A stretch of 64,000 nt of DNA from JAJPGZ01 sp038229295 (lineage in GTDB: Bacteria; Verrucomicrobiota; Verrucomicrobiia; Chthoniobacterales; UBA10450): NCBI GenBank assembly GCA_038229295.1, contig JBBROO010000002.1, positions 1-64,000 on the forward strand, read 5' to 3'. Numbering within the stretch: position 1 is the first letter of the stretch; each line of letters begins with the position of its first letter. The notes under the pieces are model-generated. The model had not been told where the DNA came from and searched no databases. It saw only the letters and a program-made list of their open reading frames with translations. This document shows positions 50,191 through 59,479 of this stretch, piece by piece. The translations under genes were made by a program, and so were the position numbers.

Positions 50191-50766
50191 ATGGCTAGCT
50201 CAACTGATCGCCCGCTTTTCATTCCGATTCTTCTCGGCACCGCACGGCAGGGCAGGGAAAGCGAACATGCGGCGCAATTCGTTTTTGAGCAGACGAAAAA
50301 GCGCGCCGGCGTCGAAACCGAGCTCATCGACGTGCGAAATCTGCCGATGAAACTCGACGACGCAGGCGAGCAAATGAAAGACCCGGCGTTTGCCGCTAAG
50401 ATCGACAAGTGCGACGCGCTCATCATCGTCACGCCGGAATACAACCACAGTTTTCCCGGATTGTTGAAGCACGCGCTCGATATGAATTTGAAGGAATACA
50501 TTCACAAAGCGGTCGGGATCTGTGGCGTCTCCGCTGGGCCGATGGGTGGCGCGCGCGTGATCGAAAGTTTATTGCCGGTCATGCGCGAGCTTGGGCTAGT
50601 CACGATTTTCGAAGACGTGAATTTCGGAGGGGTCGGAAAACTTTTCGATGAAGGCGGGAATTTGCAGGATGAAAAGTTCGTTCGCCGCGTCGATGGATTC
50701 CTGAATGAGTTGATTTGGATGGCGCGTGTGTTGCGGCACGGCCGCGAAAATATCGCGCCGACGTAG
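50191..50766 (+). CDS. NADPH-dependent FMN reductase family protein
   Basis: 191 aa from the ATG at 50191; the frame extends upstream only through tRNA-Leu. It is a flavodoxin-like protein. FIPILLGTARQGRESEHAAQF is the FMN phosphate loop, VTPEYNHSFPGLLKHALDMN and VSAGPMGGARVIESLLPVM form the isoalloxazine site. The family includes FMN, chromate and azo reductases that use NAD(P)H. It probably reduces quinones or other acceptors in the cytoplasm. The dispersed word at 50398 is read as AKIDKCDALI. Confidence 0.88.
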   Translation: MASSTDRPLFIPILLGTARQGRESEHAAQFVFEQTKKRAGVETELIDVRNLPMKLDDAGEQMKDPAFAAKIDKCDALIIVTPEYNHSFPGLLKHALDMNLKEYIHKAVGICGVSAGPMGGARVIESLLPVMRELGLVTIFEDVNFGGVGKLFDEGGNLQDEKFVRRVDGFLNELIWMARVLRHGRENIAPT

Positions 50767-50770
50767 GGCG

Positions 50771-52285
50771 ATGATGATGCAATCCACTTCGACTCCTCAG
50801 AGACTAACGAGCGATGTGGCGGCTCTGATTTGCGCGGGTGCGTTTGTGTTGATTGTCGATCTTGCGTTGGACGGTCGATATGGATTTCATCGCGATGAGC
50901 TTGCGACGCTCGATGATGCACGGCACTTAGCGTGGGGATATGTCGCTTATCCGCCGGTCACTCCCTTTTTCGCGCGGCTCTCGCTCGAACTGTTCGGGAC
51001 GTCGCTCACCGGCTTCCGATTTTTCGCCGCGCTCGCGGGTTCCATCGCCGTAGTGTTAACGGGATTCATGGCGCGCGACCTTGGCGGTGGACGCAGAGCG
51101 CAACTGCTCGCTGCCGGCGCAACCATTCCATTTAGCCTCGCCGTTGGATCGCTCATGCAGTACGTCGCTTTCGATTATCTTTGCTGGGTCGCGACGGCGT
51201 ATTTCGTGGTACGCCTTGGCAAATCGCAGGACCCGCGTTGGTGGATCGCCGTTGGCGCGAGCATCGGCTTTGGGATGCTCACAAAATACAGCATGCTCGT
51301 GTGTGTTGCCGGTCTGGTTATCGGAGTCGTGGGCACGCACTTGCGGCAGCAATTAAGAAGCAAATGGCTTTGGATTAGCATCGCGTGTTCAGTCCTGGTT
51401 TTTCTTCCCAATCTGATCTGGCAGCTACGCCACGATCTGGTCTCGTTGGACTTTTTGCGTTACATCCACGAGCGCGACGTTCGCATTGGACGAACAAAAG
51501 ATTTTTTGCCGGACCAATTGGCGCTCACTTTTCTGGCGGCGCCGCTCGCGGCGTGTGGTTTTTATTTTTATTTCTTCTCGCAGGACGGGCGACGCTGTCG
51601 CGTGCTTGGATGGATGTACCTGGTGGCGTTGATGCTTTTCCTGGTCGCGCGTGGACGCGGCTACTATCTCGCGCCGGCGTATCCGATGCTTTACGCGGGC
51701 GGCGCCGTTTTTGTCGATAATTTGTTAGGGCGGATTGACCGTGTTTGGTCGCTAATTGCGAACGCAGTGTTGACCATGGCTGCAATTGCTAACTTTGCCG
51801 TCCCTTCGGCATTCGTTCTTCCGCTGGCGCCGATCAATTCACGCTGGTGGAACGCGGCCGTGAAGATCAACAACGACTTTGTCGAAGAAATTGGTTGGCC
51901 CGAATTAGTCCAGACGGTGGCGCAAATTCGCGATTCTCTTTCGGAAGGAGATCGGGCGCGTCTCGGTATTCTCACCGGCAATTATGGTGAAGCCGGCGCC
52001 ATTGACCTCTACGGTCTCAGATACGGATTGCCGTCGGCAATCAGCGGCATCAATTCCTATTGGGGACGCGGTTACGGAGACCCAGCGCCGGAGATTCTCA
52101 TCGCGGTCGGATTGTCGCGACCCTTTCTCGAGCGCAATTTTCAATCGTGTGAGTTGGCCGGTCACATCAACAATCGTTACGGGGTTGCCAACGAAGAAAC
52201 GAAGGACCACTCCGAGATTTTCGTTTGTCGCGGCTTGCGCCAGAGTTGGCCGGATTTCTGGAAAACATTTCGTCACTATGGATAA
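50771..52285 (+). CDS. GT39/ArnT-like membrane glycosyltransferase
   Basis: 504 aa from the ATG at 50771 (MMMQST), five bases past the FMN reductase stop. The first helix (VAALICAGAFVLIVDLALDG) precedes FHRDELATLDDARHLAWGYVAYPPVTPFFARL. This is the D/E-containing first loop and 'P..P' motif of the GT39/ArnT/PMT superfamily. About ten further helices and a soluble C-terminal region with NYGEAGAIDLYG and GINSYWGRGYG follow; such C-termini are typical of bacterial PMT_2 proteins. Donor and acceptor are unknown. Its 3' end overlaps the next gene by eight bases. Confidence 0.82.
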   Translation: MMMQSTSTPQRLTSDVAALICAGAFVLIVDLALDGRYGFHRDELATLDDARHLAWGYVAYPPVTPFFARLSLELFGTSLTGFRFFAALAGSIAVVLTGFMARDLGGGRRAQLLAAGATIPFSLAVGSLMQYVAFDYLCWVATAYFVVRLGKSQDPRWWIAVGASIGFGMLTKYSMLVCVAGLVIGVVGTHLRQQLRSKWLWISIACSVLVFLPNLIWQLRHDLVSLDFLRYIHERDVRIGRTKDFLPDQLALTFLAAPLAACGFYFYFFSQDGRRCRVLGWMYLVALMLFLVARGRGYYLAPAYPMLYAGGAVFVDNLLGRIDRVWSLIANAVLTMAAIANFAVPSAFVLPLAPINSRWWNAAVKINNDFVEEIGWPELVQTVAQIRDSLSEGDRARLGILTGNYGEAGAIDLYGLRYGLPSAISGINSYWGRGYGDPAPEILIAVGLSRPFLERNFQSCELAGHINNRYGVANEETKDHSEIFVCRGLRQSWPDFWKTFRHYG

Positions 52286-52655
52286 CGCGCGCATGCGTCA
52301 TCTCGGCATTCGCGATGTCGATCTTGCCGAAACGTTCGCGCGTTCCGGCGGGCCTGGCGGTCAGAACGTTAACAAAGTTTCGACGGCGGTGACGCTGCGG
52401 CATCGGCCTAGTGGAATCAGCGTGACCGTGCAGGATTCGCGGTCGCAAGCACAGAACCGAAAGCTCGCGCGGGAACGGTTATTCAACGCGATCGTGCAAG
52501 ATCGACAAGCAAAACGCGCGGCGGAAATTTCGCAGCGCGAGAAAGCCCGCCGCCGAAAATCGCCGCGACCGCGGGCACTGAAGCGCAGGATTCTGGAATC
52601 GAAACGCAAGCGCGGCGAATTGAAGCGGCGACGCGGCAAGATCGACATCTCGTAA
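52278..52655 (+). CDS. GGQ release-factor-like peptidyl-tRNA hydrolase (ArfB/RF-H type)
   Basis: This protein of about 125 aa carries the catalytic GGQ loop, RSGGPGGQNVNKVSTAVTLRH, and the downstream VQDSRSQAQNRKLARERL. A Lys/Arg-rich tail follows (KARRRKSPRPRALKRRILESK). It lacks codon-recognition domains, as in ArfB/YaeJ or RF-H-like factors that hydrolyse peptidyl-tRNA on stalled ribosomes. ATG 52278 is used; 52293 is possible. Four copies of the dispersed word lie within or beside it: DVDL (52315), QDRQ (52498), GKIDI (52638), and one at 52654 spanning its TAA stop and the next ATG. Confidence 0.85.
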   Translation: MDNARMRHLGIRDVDLAETFARSGGPGGQNVNKVSTAVTLRHRPSGISVTVQDSRSQAQNRKLARERLFNAIVQDRQAKRAAEISQREKARRRKSPRPRALKRRILESKRKRGELKRRRGKIDIS

Positions 52656-52662
52656 GATCGAC

Positions 52663-53712
52663 ATGCCGAAATTAAATCTTGGGATCATCGGCACCGGTTG
52701 GCCGGGGCAGATGCACGCGCAAGCAATCCGCACGATCAGCGAAGCGAAACTCTATGCCTGCGCCGATCTCGATGATGAGCGACGAAAGGCGTTCGCCAAA
52801 GATTACGCACCGGAAAAGATTTACGCGGACTATCGCGAGCTGTTGCAAGATCGACATGTTGATGCGGCCATCATTTGTCTGCCGAATTTTTTGCATTTCC
52901 CGGCGTCGCTCGCCGCGCTCGAAGCGGGCAAGCATGTGCTTTGCGAGAAGCCGCCGACATTAAACGCGGCCGAAATGAAAGTGCTGCGCGATGAAGCGGC
53001 GCGGCACAAGCTTGTTTACAGTTTCAGCCGCCAGTTTCGTTTCAGTCCGGCGATGCGCGCGGCCAAGAAAGAAATCGATGACGGCCGGCTTGGAAAAATT
53101 TATTACGCGAAAGCGACGTTTGTGCGTTCCCGCGGCATTCCCGTGGGAGTAGGGGATTGGTTCACAGAAAAGAAACGCTCTGGCGGCGGAGCGTTGATCG
53201 ACATCGGCATTCACGCGCTCGATGCCGTTTGGTATTTGATGGGGACACCGCGACCGGTCGCGGTCACGGCGCAGGTGTTTCGGAATTTTGCGCATCTCGT
53301 TAAAGTCCCGGTCTTCGATGTCGAAGACGCGGCGTATGCATTTATTCGATTTGAAAACGGCGCGGTCGTGCAGCTGGAAACTTCGTGGGCCGGTAATCTG
53401 ACTGATGACATTCCGCCGCGGCAATACTTCGGACAGGAGCTGGTGAACTCCATTCTCTACGGCACGAAAGCGTCGGTGCGATTGACGCCGCTGACGTTGT
53501 TCGAAGATCGACATGGAGAACTGGTGACGGTTCACCTGCATGCCGAACCGGACGAGGCGAATGGGTTCGAATTGCAAATGCGCAATTTTCTGGGGGCAAT
53601 CGCGGGCCGGACCGAGCCGATCAATAACGCGGACCAGGCGGTGGCATTAATGGAGATGCTGGATGGAATTTACGCCTCGAGCGATCTCGGACATGAGGTG
53701 TCGATTACGTAG
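52663..53712 (+). CDS. Gfo/Idh/MocA family oxidoreductase
   Basis: This 349-aa NAD(P)-dependent sugar or inositol-type dehydrogenase has N-terminal Rossmann motif LGIIGTGWPGQMHAQAI. VDAAIICLPNFLH and the family CEKPPTLN (EKP lysine) follow. The catalytic-domain motif GGGALIDIGIHALDAVWYLMG contains the D-x-G-x-H-x2-D pattern. A C-terminal half with the substrate-binding sheet (YAFIRFENGAVVQLETSW) completes it. The substrate is not predictable. The ATG overlaps a copy of the dispersed word; further copies at 52847 and 53504 are read as QDRHVDA and EDRHGEL. Confidence 0.9.
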   Translation: MPKLNLGIIGTGWPGQMHAQAIRTISEAKLYACADLDDERRKAFAKDYAPEKIYADYRELLQDRHVDAAIICLPNFLHFPASLAALEAGKHVLCEKPPTLNAAEMKVLRDEAARHKLVYSFSRQFRFSPAMRAAKKEIDDGRLGKIYYAKATFVRSRGIPVGVGDWFTEKKRSGGGALIDIGIHALDAVWYLMGTPRPVAVTAQVFRNFAHLVKVPVFDVEDAAYAFIRFENGAVVQLETSWAGNLTDDIPPRQYFGQELVNSILYGTKASVRLTPLTLFEDRHGELVTVHLHAEPDEANGFELQMRNFLGAIAGRTEPINNADQAVALMEMLDGIYASSDLGHEVSIT

Positions 53713-53792
53713 GCCCGAGAAAGTTCGCTCCTAATACATCTGCGATGGCGACTTGCTACGAACCCTTGATGGAACTATCTATCCACAAAGCT

Positions 53793-53969
53793 ATGAAAAA
53801 ACTTACCATCATCAGTTCACTGTTTTCGGTCCTCGCTGGCGTCATGCTCTCTTCGTGTGCGCACGATGAGCCGGTGACAACCCAGACAACATCAACAACG
53901 CGCGAGACGTCTGTGCAGCAACCCGCCGCGGCGACACGCACGACGACCACTCGCACGAGCGGTTACTAG
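53793..53969 (+). CDS. Small Thr-rich lipoprotein
   Basis: 58 aa from the ATG at 53793; upstream in-frame ATGs (53745, 53769) precede no signal sequence. The lipoprotein signal peptide MKKLTIISSLFSVLAGVMLSSC ends in lipobox LSSC. The mature part is only 37 residues of Thr/Ala/Arg-rich sequence (VTTQTTSTTRETS, ATRTTTTRTSGY). No family is recognised. A strong intrinsic terminator follows 25 bases later, so the gene is probably a separate transcription unit. Confidence 0.65.
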   Translation: MKKLTIISSLFSVLAGVMLSSCAHDEPVTTQTTSTTRETSVQQPAAATRTTTTRTSGY

Positions 53970-53993
53970 GTCGCAAATCGCGAATCAGTTTAC

Positions 53994-54029
53994 AAAAAGG
54001 ACACGCGTAAAAGCGTGTCCTTTTTTTTT
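53994..54029 (+). terminator. Intrinsic terminator after the lipoprotein gene
   Basis: GGACACGC (53999-54006) pairs with GCGTGTCC (54013-54020) across a six-base loop. It is extended by an A run pairing with the following nine T residues. The A run also allows bidirectional use, since gyrA ends at 54057 on the other strand. A copy of the dispersed word begins three bases after the T run. Confidence 0.9.
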
Positions 54030-54056
54030 GCAAGATCGACAATCGCCAAACGGCGC

Positions 54057-56654
54057 CTACGTCGATGCTGTCTCGGAAACTTCTTCCGCGTCCGCTTCGA
54101 CCTGTTGACTAACGACCGGCGCGATCGCTTGTAATTTTTCGGCGCCGCGCAGGTCCATCAGTTTCACGCCCATCGTATTTCGACCGACGACGCGGATCTC
54201 CTTCACGCGCGTGCGCACCATTTGGCCTTTGGTCGTGATGAGCATTAACTCGTCGTTGTCGGTCACGGTCAATGCGCCGACCACGTTGCCAGTTTTCTCG
54301 CCGGTCTTCATGGTGATGATGCCTTTACCGCCGCGTTTTTGTTTGCGGTAATCATCGAACGGCGTGCGTTTGCCGATCCCGTTTTCGCCCGCGACCAGCA
54401 GCATGGCGTTAAGATCGACAATCGCGATGGCGACAACCAAATCTTTCTTGTCGGGCCGAATTCCCCAGACGCCAACGGTGTTGCGTCCCTGATCGCGCAA
54501 CTGTTCTTCGTGAAAGCGCAGGCTCATTCCTTCTTTGGTGATAAGCACAATTTCGTTGTCGCCGTTGGTCAATTTCGCATCGATTAATCGATCGTCCTTT
54601 TCAATTTGAATGGCGATGATGCCTCCCTTGCGAACATTTCGATAATCGGAAAGATTCGATTTCTTGATGATCCCGGATTGGGTGGCGAACACAATGTGGA
54701 GATTTTCGTCCCAGGTTTCATCGACAATGTTTGGGCTGGTGCCGGACCTCTTCGCCTGAACCCGAATGGTGGCCGCGATTTTTTCATCCGGGCGCAGCTC
54801 GAGAAGATTCGCAATCGATCGCCCTTTTGCGGCGCGACCCATCTCGGGAATTTCGTAAACCTTCTCGACATACGCGCGGCCCGATTCGGTGAAGAACATC
54901 AGGTAATCGTGCGTCGTCGCGGTAAAAAGATGCTGGACGAAATCGCCTTCCTCTTCTTCGGTCGCACCTTCGCGGGTCGACATGCCGATGACACCCTTGC
55001 CGCCGCGGCGTTGCGCGCGAAATGCGCTCACGGCGGTGCGTTTGATAAAACCGCCATGCGTGATGCTGATGATGCAGCCTTCGTTGGCGATGAGATCTTC
55101 CATGTTGATCTCGCCTTCGTCCGGAGCCAACGTCGTTAGGCGCGGCGAACCATGTTTGTCGCGAAGTTCGCGCAGCTCCTTCTTGATGATGGTAAGGACG
55201 CGCTCTTCTTTCGCCAGAATGTCGCGCAAATCTTTGATCGTCTCGATCAGCTCCTGGTATTCCTTGTCGATCTTGTCCCGCTCGAGCCCGGTCAGTTGAT
55301 ACAAACGCAAATCGAGAATTTGATTCGCCTGATGCTCGCTGAATGCGTAACGGCCATCGACCAGCCGCGCTTCGTTGCGAATGAGGATGCCGATTTTTTC
55401 GACCTGTTTGCGGGTAAATTCGAACGCGAGTAATTTCACGCGCGCTTCATCGCGATTAGCCGATCCACGAATGATGCGAATGAATTCATCGAGATTCGCC
55501 AGGGCGATGAGATAACCTTCGAGTGTTTCGGAGCGCTCCTCCGCCTTGCGCAATTCGTAACGCGTCCGGCGCAGGACGACTTCGCGGCGGTGATCGATGT
55601 AAGCCTGGTTCGCCGCTTTGAGCGGCAGCAACTTCGGCCGGCCGTGATCAATCGCCAGCATGTTGACCGCGAACGAACTTTCCATCGCGGTGTGTTTGTA
55701 AAGATTGTTGATGACGACTTTCGGATTGCCGTCGCGCTTCAGCTCGATCACGACGCGCGTATTTTCATCCGACTCATCGCGAATCGCGCTGATGTCGCCG
55801 AGCACCTTGCTGTTCACCAAGTCCGCAATGCGCTCGACCAACGTCGCGCGGTTCACGTTGTAAGGAATCTCGGTGATGACAATTTGCTCGCGGCCGCCCT
55901 TGATTTCTTCGACGCCGGCCTTGCCGCGCACTTTCATACTGCCGCGACCGGTCTCGAGATATTGTTTCACACCCGCGATGCCGCAAATCGCGCAACCGGT
56001 CGGGAAATCCGGCCCCTTCACGTGCTTCATTAATTCTTCGAGCGTGATCTCGGGATCATCGATCTGCGCGCAAATCCCGTCGATGATCTCAACGAGATTA
56101 TGCGGCGGCATGTTTGTCGCCATGCCGACGGCGATGCCGGTGCCACCGTTAACCAGAAGATTCGGAAACGCCGCCGGGAAAACGGTCGGCTCCGTGCGCG
56201 TCTCGTCATAGTTAGGCACGAAATCGACCGTGTCCTTGTCCATGTCGACCATCAGCGCGGCGCCGAGATGCGTCATGCGCGCTTCGGTGTATCGCATCGC
56301 GGCCGGTGGATCACCTTCGACCGATCCAAAATTTCCCTGGCCGTCGACGAGTCGTTCGCGCATCGCCCACGGCTGCGCCATGTGCACGAGCGTCGGATAA
56401 ATCACCGCTTCGCCATGCGGGTGATAGTTACCGCTAGTGTCACCGCAAATCTTCGCGCACTTACGATGTTGTCGGCCGGGGAAAAGCGACAGATCGTGCA
56501 TCGCGAAAAGGATGCGGCGCTGCGATGGCTTCAGCCCATCGCGCGCGTCCGGCAATGCGCGCGAGATGATGACCGACATCGAGTAATCGAGGAACGACCG
56601 CGATACTTCCTCGGCGACATTGATGTTCTCTATTTTTTCGTTCGCGTTATACAT
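54057..56654 (-). CDS. gyrA: DNA gyrase subunit A
   Basis: This 865-aa catalytic subunit of gyrase breaks and rejoins DNA. Visible are SFLDYSMSVIISRALPDARDGLKPSQRRILFAMHDL (start of the breakage-reunion domain), SGNYHPHGE (quinolone-resistance region) and MRYTEARMTHLG (active-site Tyr). A C-terminal beta-pinwheel contains the GyrA box QRRGGKG and repeats such as RNTVGVWGIRP and RNTMGVKLMDLRG. Length is typical. It follows gyrB by 34 bases and ends just before a bidirectional terminator. Dispersed words are read as IVDLNAM (54411) and DKIDKEY (55264). Confidence 0.97.
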   Translation of the reverse strand: MYNANEKIENINVAEEVSRSFLDYSMSVIISRALPDARDGLKPSQRRILFAMHDLSLFPGRQHRKCAKICGDTSGNYHPHGEAVIYPTLVHMAQPWAMRERLVDGQGNFGSVEGDPPAAMRYTEARMTHLGAALMVDMDKDTVDFVPNYDETRTEPTVFPAAFPNLLVNGGTGIAVGMATNMPPHNLVEIIDGICAQIDDPEITLEELMKHVKGPDFPTGCAICGIAGVKQYLETGRGSMKVRGKAGVEEIKGGREQIVITEIPYNVNRATLVERIADLVNSKVLGDISAIRDESDENTRVVIELKRDGNPKVVINNLYKHTAMESSFAVNMLAIDHGRPKLLPLKAANQAYIDHRREVVLRRTRYELRKAEERSETLEGYLIALANLDEFIRIIRGSANRDEARVKLLAFEFTRKQVEKIGILIRNEARLVDGRYAFSEHQANQILDLRLYQLTGLERDKIDKEYQELIETIKDLRDILAKEERVLTIIKKELRELRDKHGSPRLTTLAPDEGEINMEDLIANEGCIISITHGGFIKRTAVSAFRAQRRGGKGVIGMSTREGATEEEEGDFVQHLFTATTHDYLMFFTESGRAYVEKVYEIPEMGRAAKGRSIANLLELRPDEKIAATIRVQAKRSGTSPNIVDETWDENLHIVFATQSGIIKKSNLSDYRNVRKGGIIAIQIEKDDRLIDAKLTNGDNEIVLITKEGMSLRFHEEQLRDQGRNTVGVWGIRPDKKDLVVAIAIVDLNAMLLVAGENGIGKRTPFDDYRKQKRGGKGIITMKTGEKTGNVVGALTVTDNDELMLITTKGQMVRTRVKEIRVVGRNTMGVKLMDLRGAEKLQAIAPVVSQQVEADAEEVSETAST

Positions 56655-56664
56655 CAGGCAGTGA

Positions 56665-56690
56665 TTGTCGATCTAACGATTGTCGATCTT
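56665..56690. repeat. Two adjacent copies of the dispersed word between gyrB and gyrA
   Basis: The 34-base gap between gyrB and gyrA contains TTGTCGATCTA at 56665-56675 and TTGTCGATCTT at 56680-56690, separated by ACGA. The first copy continues into CTAACGA, the second recurrent word. The second copy overlaps the last bases of gyrB. Nearly all of the spacer is thus made of these words. Confidence 0.85.
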
Positions 56691-59268
56691 AGACATCGAG
56701 GTTTCGCACATTGAGCGCGTTATCTTCGATGAATTGCTTGCGCGGCTCGACCACGTCGCCCATCAGAATCGTGAACATTTTGTCGGCATCAACGGCGTTG
56801 TCGTCGTTCAAGTCGACCTTGAGCAATTTCCGCTTCTCCGGATTCATCGTCGTCTCGAACAATTCTTTCGCATTCATTTCGCCGAGACCTTTAAAGCGTT
56901 TTATCTGCACACCGCGCCGGCCGATCTCCAAAATTTTCTGCAGGATTTCCGGAATGGAGAAGAGCGGATGCGAGGTCGCCTTGTCGCCTTCGCCCTCGAT
57001 CAGCTCGAAAATCGGGCGATCGCTCGCGGCGTAGTGGTCCACTTTCAGTCCTTTGCGCGCGAGCTCGCCGATGATTTTTTGAATTGACGCCGACTCGTGG
57101 AGCTCGACCAGTTTGCCTCGACGACGACTGGCACCGTTAACGTTTGCCTTCGCTGGCGCACTGCCGAGCGGCAATAGTTCCTGCTGCGTTTCAACTTCAA
57201 AAAGATTCAGGTCCGGGTTGTCCTGATGGAACTTCCGGACCTCTTTTTCATCGTGGAAGTAGTGAATCGTCTCTTCGTTGCCATCGCGGACTTTGACCAG
57301 ATACGTCGGCAGTTTGGCCGTCTTGGAATTTCGCTCGGCCAGAAAAGCCTCGAAATCACCGCCGTGGCGGCGCACGGCTTCGCTTAATTTTGCCAGCCTC
57401 TCCAAGGATTCGAGAATGTCTTTCAACTGCGCCGCCGAGATTTCCTTGTCATCGGCCAGGTTTTTCAAGCGCACGTCCTCAGCGCCAAGTGAAATCAAAA
57501 TTTTGTTCAGTTGCACGTCATCATCGACATACTCTTCGCGTTTCTTGCGTTTGATTTGATACAGCGGCGGTTGCGCGATGTAGATCTTGCCCGCGCGCAC
57601 GAGCTCGGTCATTTGCCGAAAGAAAAAAGTGAGCAACAACGTGCGAATGTGCGAGCCGTCAACGTCCGCATCCGTCATGATAATGATGCGGCCGTAGCGA
57701 AGCTTCGTGATATCGAAGCGGCCTTCGTCTTTACCGTTCCCATCCTCTTTCGGTTTGCCGATGCCGGCGCCGATGGCGGTGATCATCGACTGAATTTCGT
57801 TGTTCTTGAGAAATTGATCTTCGCGCGCTTTCTCGACGTTGATGAGCTTGCCGCGAATCGGCAGGATTGCTTGATAACGTCGATCGCGTCCCTGTTTTGC
57901 CGAGCCGCCGGCCGAATCGCCCTCGACAATATAAAGCTCGGTCAATTCCGGGTCGCGCTCTGAGCAGTCCGCCAACTTACCGGGCAGGCTGCCGCCCGTG
58001 AGCGCACCTTTGCGGATGGTCTCACGCGCCTTGCGTGCCGCTTCGCGCGCCCGCGCCGCCGTCAAAACTTTCTCGAAAATTCTCCGCGCGACCGGCGGTG
58101 TTTGATCGAAATACGTCATCAAACCTTCGTAAACGGCGGAATTAACGATGCCGTCGATTTCGGTGTTAACGAGCTTCACTTTGGTTTGCGATTCGAAGCG
58201 CGGATTCGGCAGCTTGATGCTGAGGACGCAAACCAAACCTTCGCGGACGTCGTCGCCAGAAATCGAAGGATCCTTCTCTTTAATGAGGCTGTTCGAGCGC
58301 GCGTATTGATTGATGGCCTTCGTTAAGGCGGTGCGGAACCCGGTCAAATGGGTGCCGCCATCCGGATTCGGGATCGAATTCGCAAACGGCAGTATCTGGT
58401 CGTTGTAGCTGTCGTTATATTGCAACACAACATCGACAAATACTTCATCGCGCTGCCGCGAGATCACGACCGGCTTCGGATGCAGGACCTGTTTGTTTTC
58501 GCCGAGTTGTTTTACGAATTCCTCGATGCCGTGTTTGTAGAAAAACGTTTCCTTCTTCGGCGGCTCGACGCGTTCATCCGCGAGCGTGATCTCGAGACCG
58601 GGATTGAGGAAGGCGAGTTCCCGTAAACGCGTTGCGAGGCGCTCGAACTTAAACTCCGTCGTGATGGTGAAGATTTCCGGATCGGGCAAAAAGGTGATGA
58701 GGGTGCCGGTCGTTTTTTTGTTTTTGAGTTCGCCGATGACCGAGAGTTTGTCCGTCGTTTTGCCTTTGGCGAAGGCCATGTGATGGACCTTGCCGTCGCG
58801 CGACACTTCCACCTTGAACCATTCTGAAAGCGCGTTCGTGCACTTCGCGCCGACACCGTGCAGTCCGCCGGAATATTTGTAAGCGCCCTGCCCGAATTTT
58901 CCGCCCGCGTGCAAATTCGTGAGCACCAGCTCAACCGCCGGCATTTTCCATTTCGGATGAACATCCACTGGAATTCCGCGGCCATTGTCGCGCACCGAAA
59001 CGCTTCCATCGACATGCACGGCCACCTCAATCCTGTCGCAGTACCCGGCGAGATGTTCGTCGATCGAATTGTCGAGAACTTCGAAAACCAAGTGATGTAA
59101 ACCACGCTCATCCGGGTCGCCAATGTACATACCCGGCCGCTTGCGCACCGCCTCCAAACCTTCCAACTTGTCGATCTGCGCCGCGTCATATTTTTGTGCG
59201 GCGGCGATTCCGGTGTCTCGTTCCGGTCGCGATTTCTTGACCGAGATTTCTTCTTGAGCTTGGGGCAT
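56689..59268 (-). CDS. gyrB: DNA gyrase subunit B
   Basis: This 859-aa ATPase subunit of gyrase has the GHKL ATP-binding site (DNGRGIPVD; GGLHGVGAKCTNALSEW) in the first 220 residues. The TOPRIM domain has EGDSAGGSAKQGRDRRYQAILPIRGKLINVEKA (split over two blocks) and MTDADVDGSHIRTLLLTF. The C-terminus has KRFKGLGEMNAKELFETTMNP. A segment of about 170 residues (DDVQLNKILISLGAEDVRLK onward) is inserted before the C-terminal part, as in the longer gyrB forms. The gene contains no exact copy of the dispersed word, one of the longest gaps in the window (a variant TTGTCGATCTG is at 59167). Confidence 0.97.
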   Translation of the reverse strand: MPQAQEEISVKKSRPERDTGIAAAQKYDAAQIDKLEGLEAVRKRPGMYIGDPDERGLHHLVFEVLDNSIDEHLAGYCDRIEVAVHVDGSVSVRDNGRGIPVDVHPKWKMPAVELVLTNLHAGGKFGQGAYKYSGGLHGVGAKCTNALSEWFKVEVSRDGKVHHMAFAKGKTTDKLSVIGELKNKKTTGTLITFLPDPEIFTITTEFKFERLATRLRELAFLNPGLEITLADERVEPPKKETFFYKHGIEEFVKQLGENKQVLHPKPVVISRQRDEVFVDVVLQYNDSYNDQILPFANSIPNPDGGTHLTGFRTALTKAINQYARSNSLIKEKDPSISGDDVREGLVCVLSIKLPNPRFESQTKVKLVNTEIDGIVNSAVYEGLMTYFDQTPPVARRIFEKVLTAARAREAARKARETIRKGALTGGSLPGKLADCSERDPELTELYIVEGDSAGGSAKQGRDRRYQAILPIRGKLINVEKAREDQFLKNNEIQSMITAIGAGIGKPKEDGNGKDEGRFDITKLRYGRIIIMTDADVDGSHIRTLLLTFFFRQMTELVRAGKIYIAQPPLYQIKRKKREEYVDDDVQLNKILISLGAEDVRLKNLADDKEISAAQLKDILESLERLAKLSEAVRRHGGDFEAFLAERNSKTAKLPTYLVKVRDGNEETIHYFHDEKEVRKFHQDNPDLNLFEVETQQELLPLGSAPAKANVNGASRRRGKLVELHESASIQKIIGELARKGLKVDHYAASDRPIFELIEGEGDKATSHPLFSIPEILQKILEIGRRGVQIKRFKGLGEMNAKELFETTMNPEKRKLLKVDLNDDNAVDADKMFTILMGDVVEPRKQFIEDNALNVRNLDV

Positions 59269-59479
59269 AATTGGGTGTCGAACGACCCCGGGAAAAATGA
59301 TAGGCGAAACGCTCCCAGAAACAACAAATATCTCGTTGTTTCTTCAAGGAATTTTGCGCTATATCTTGAGATCAGCGCGCCTGCGAACCGCAGGATATTG
59401 GGCTTTCGGTGTAGCGTCCGCATCCCACCATTTTCAGCCCCTTGACCTGCCCGTTTTGGAATCGACATTGCCACCTGTC

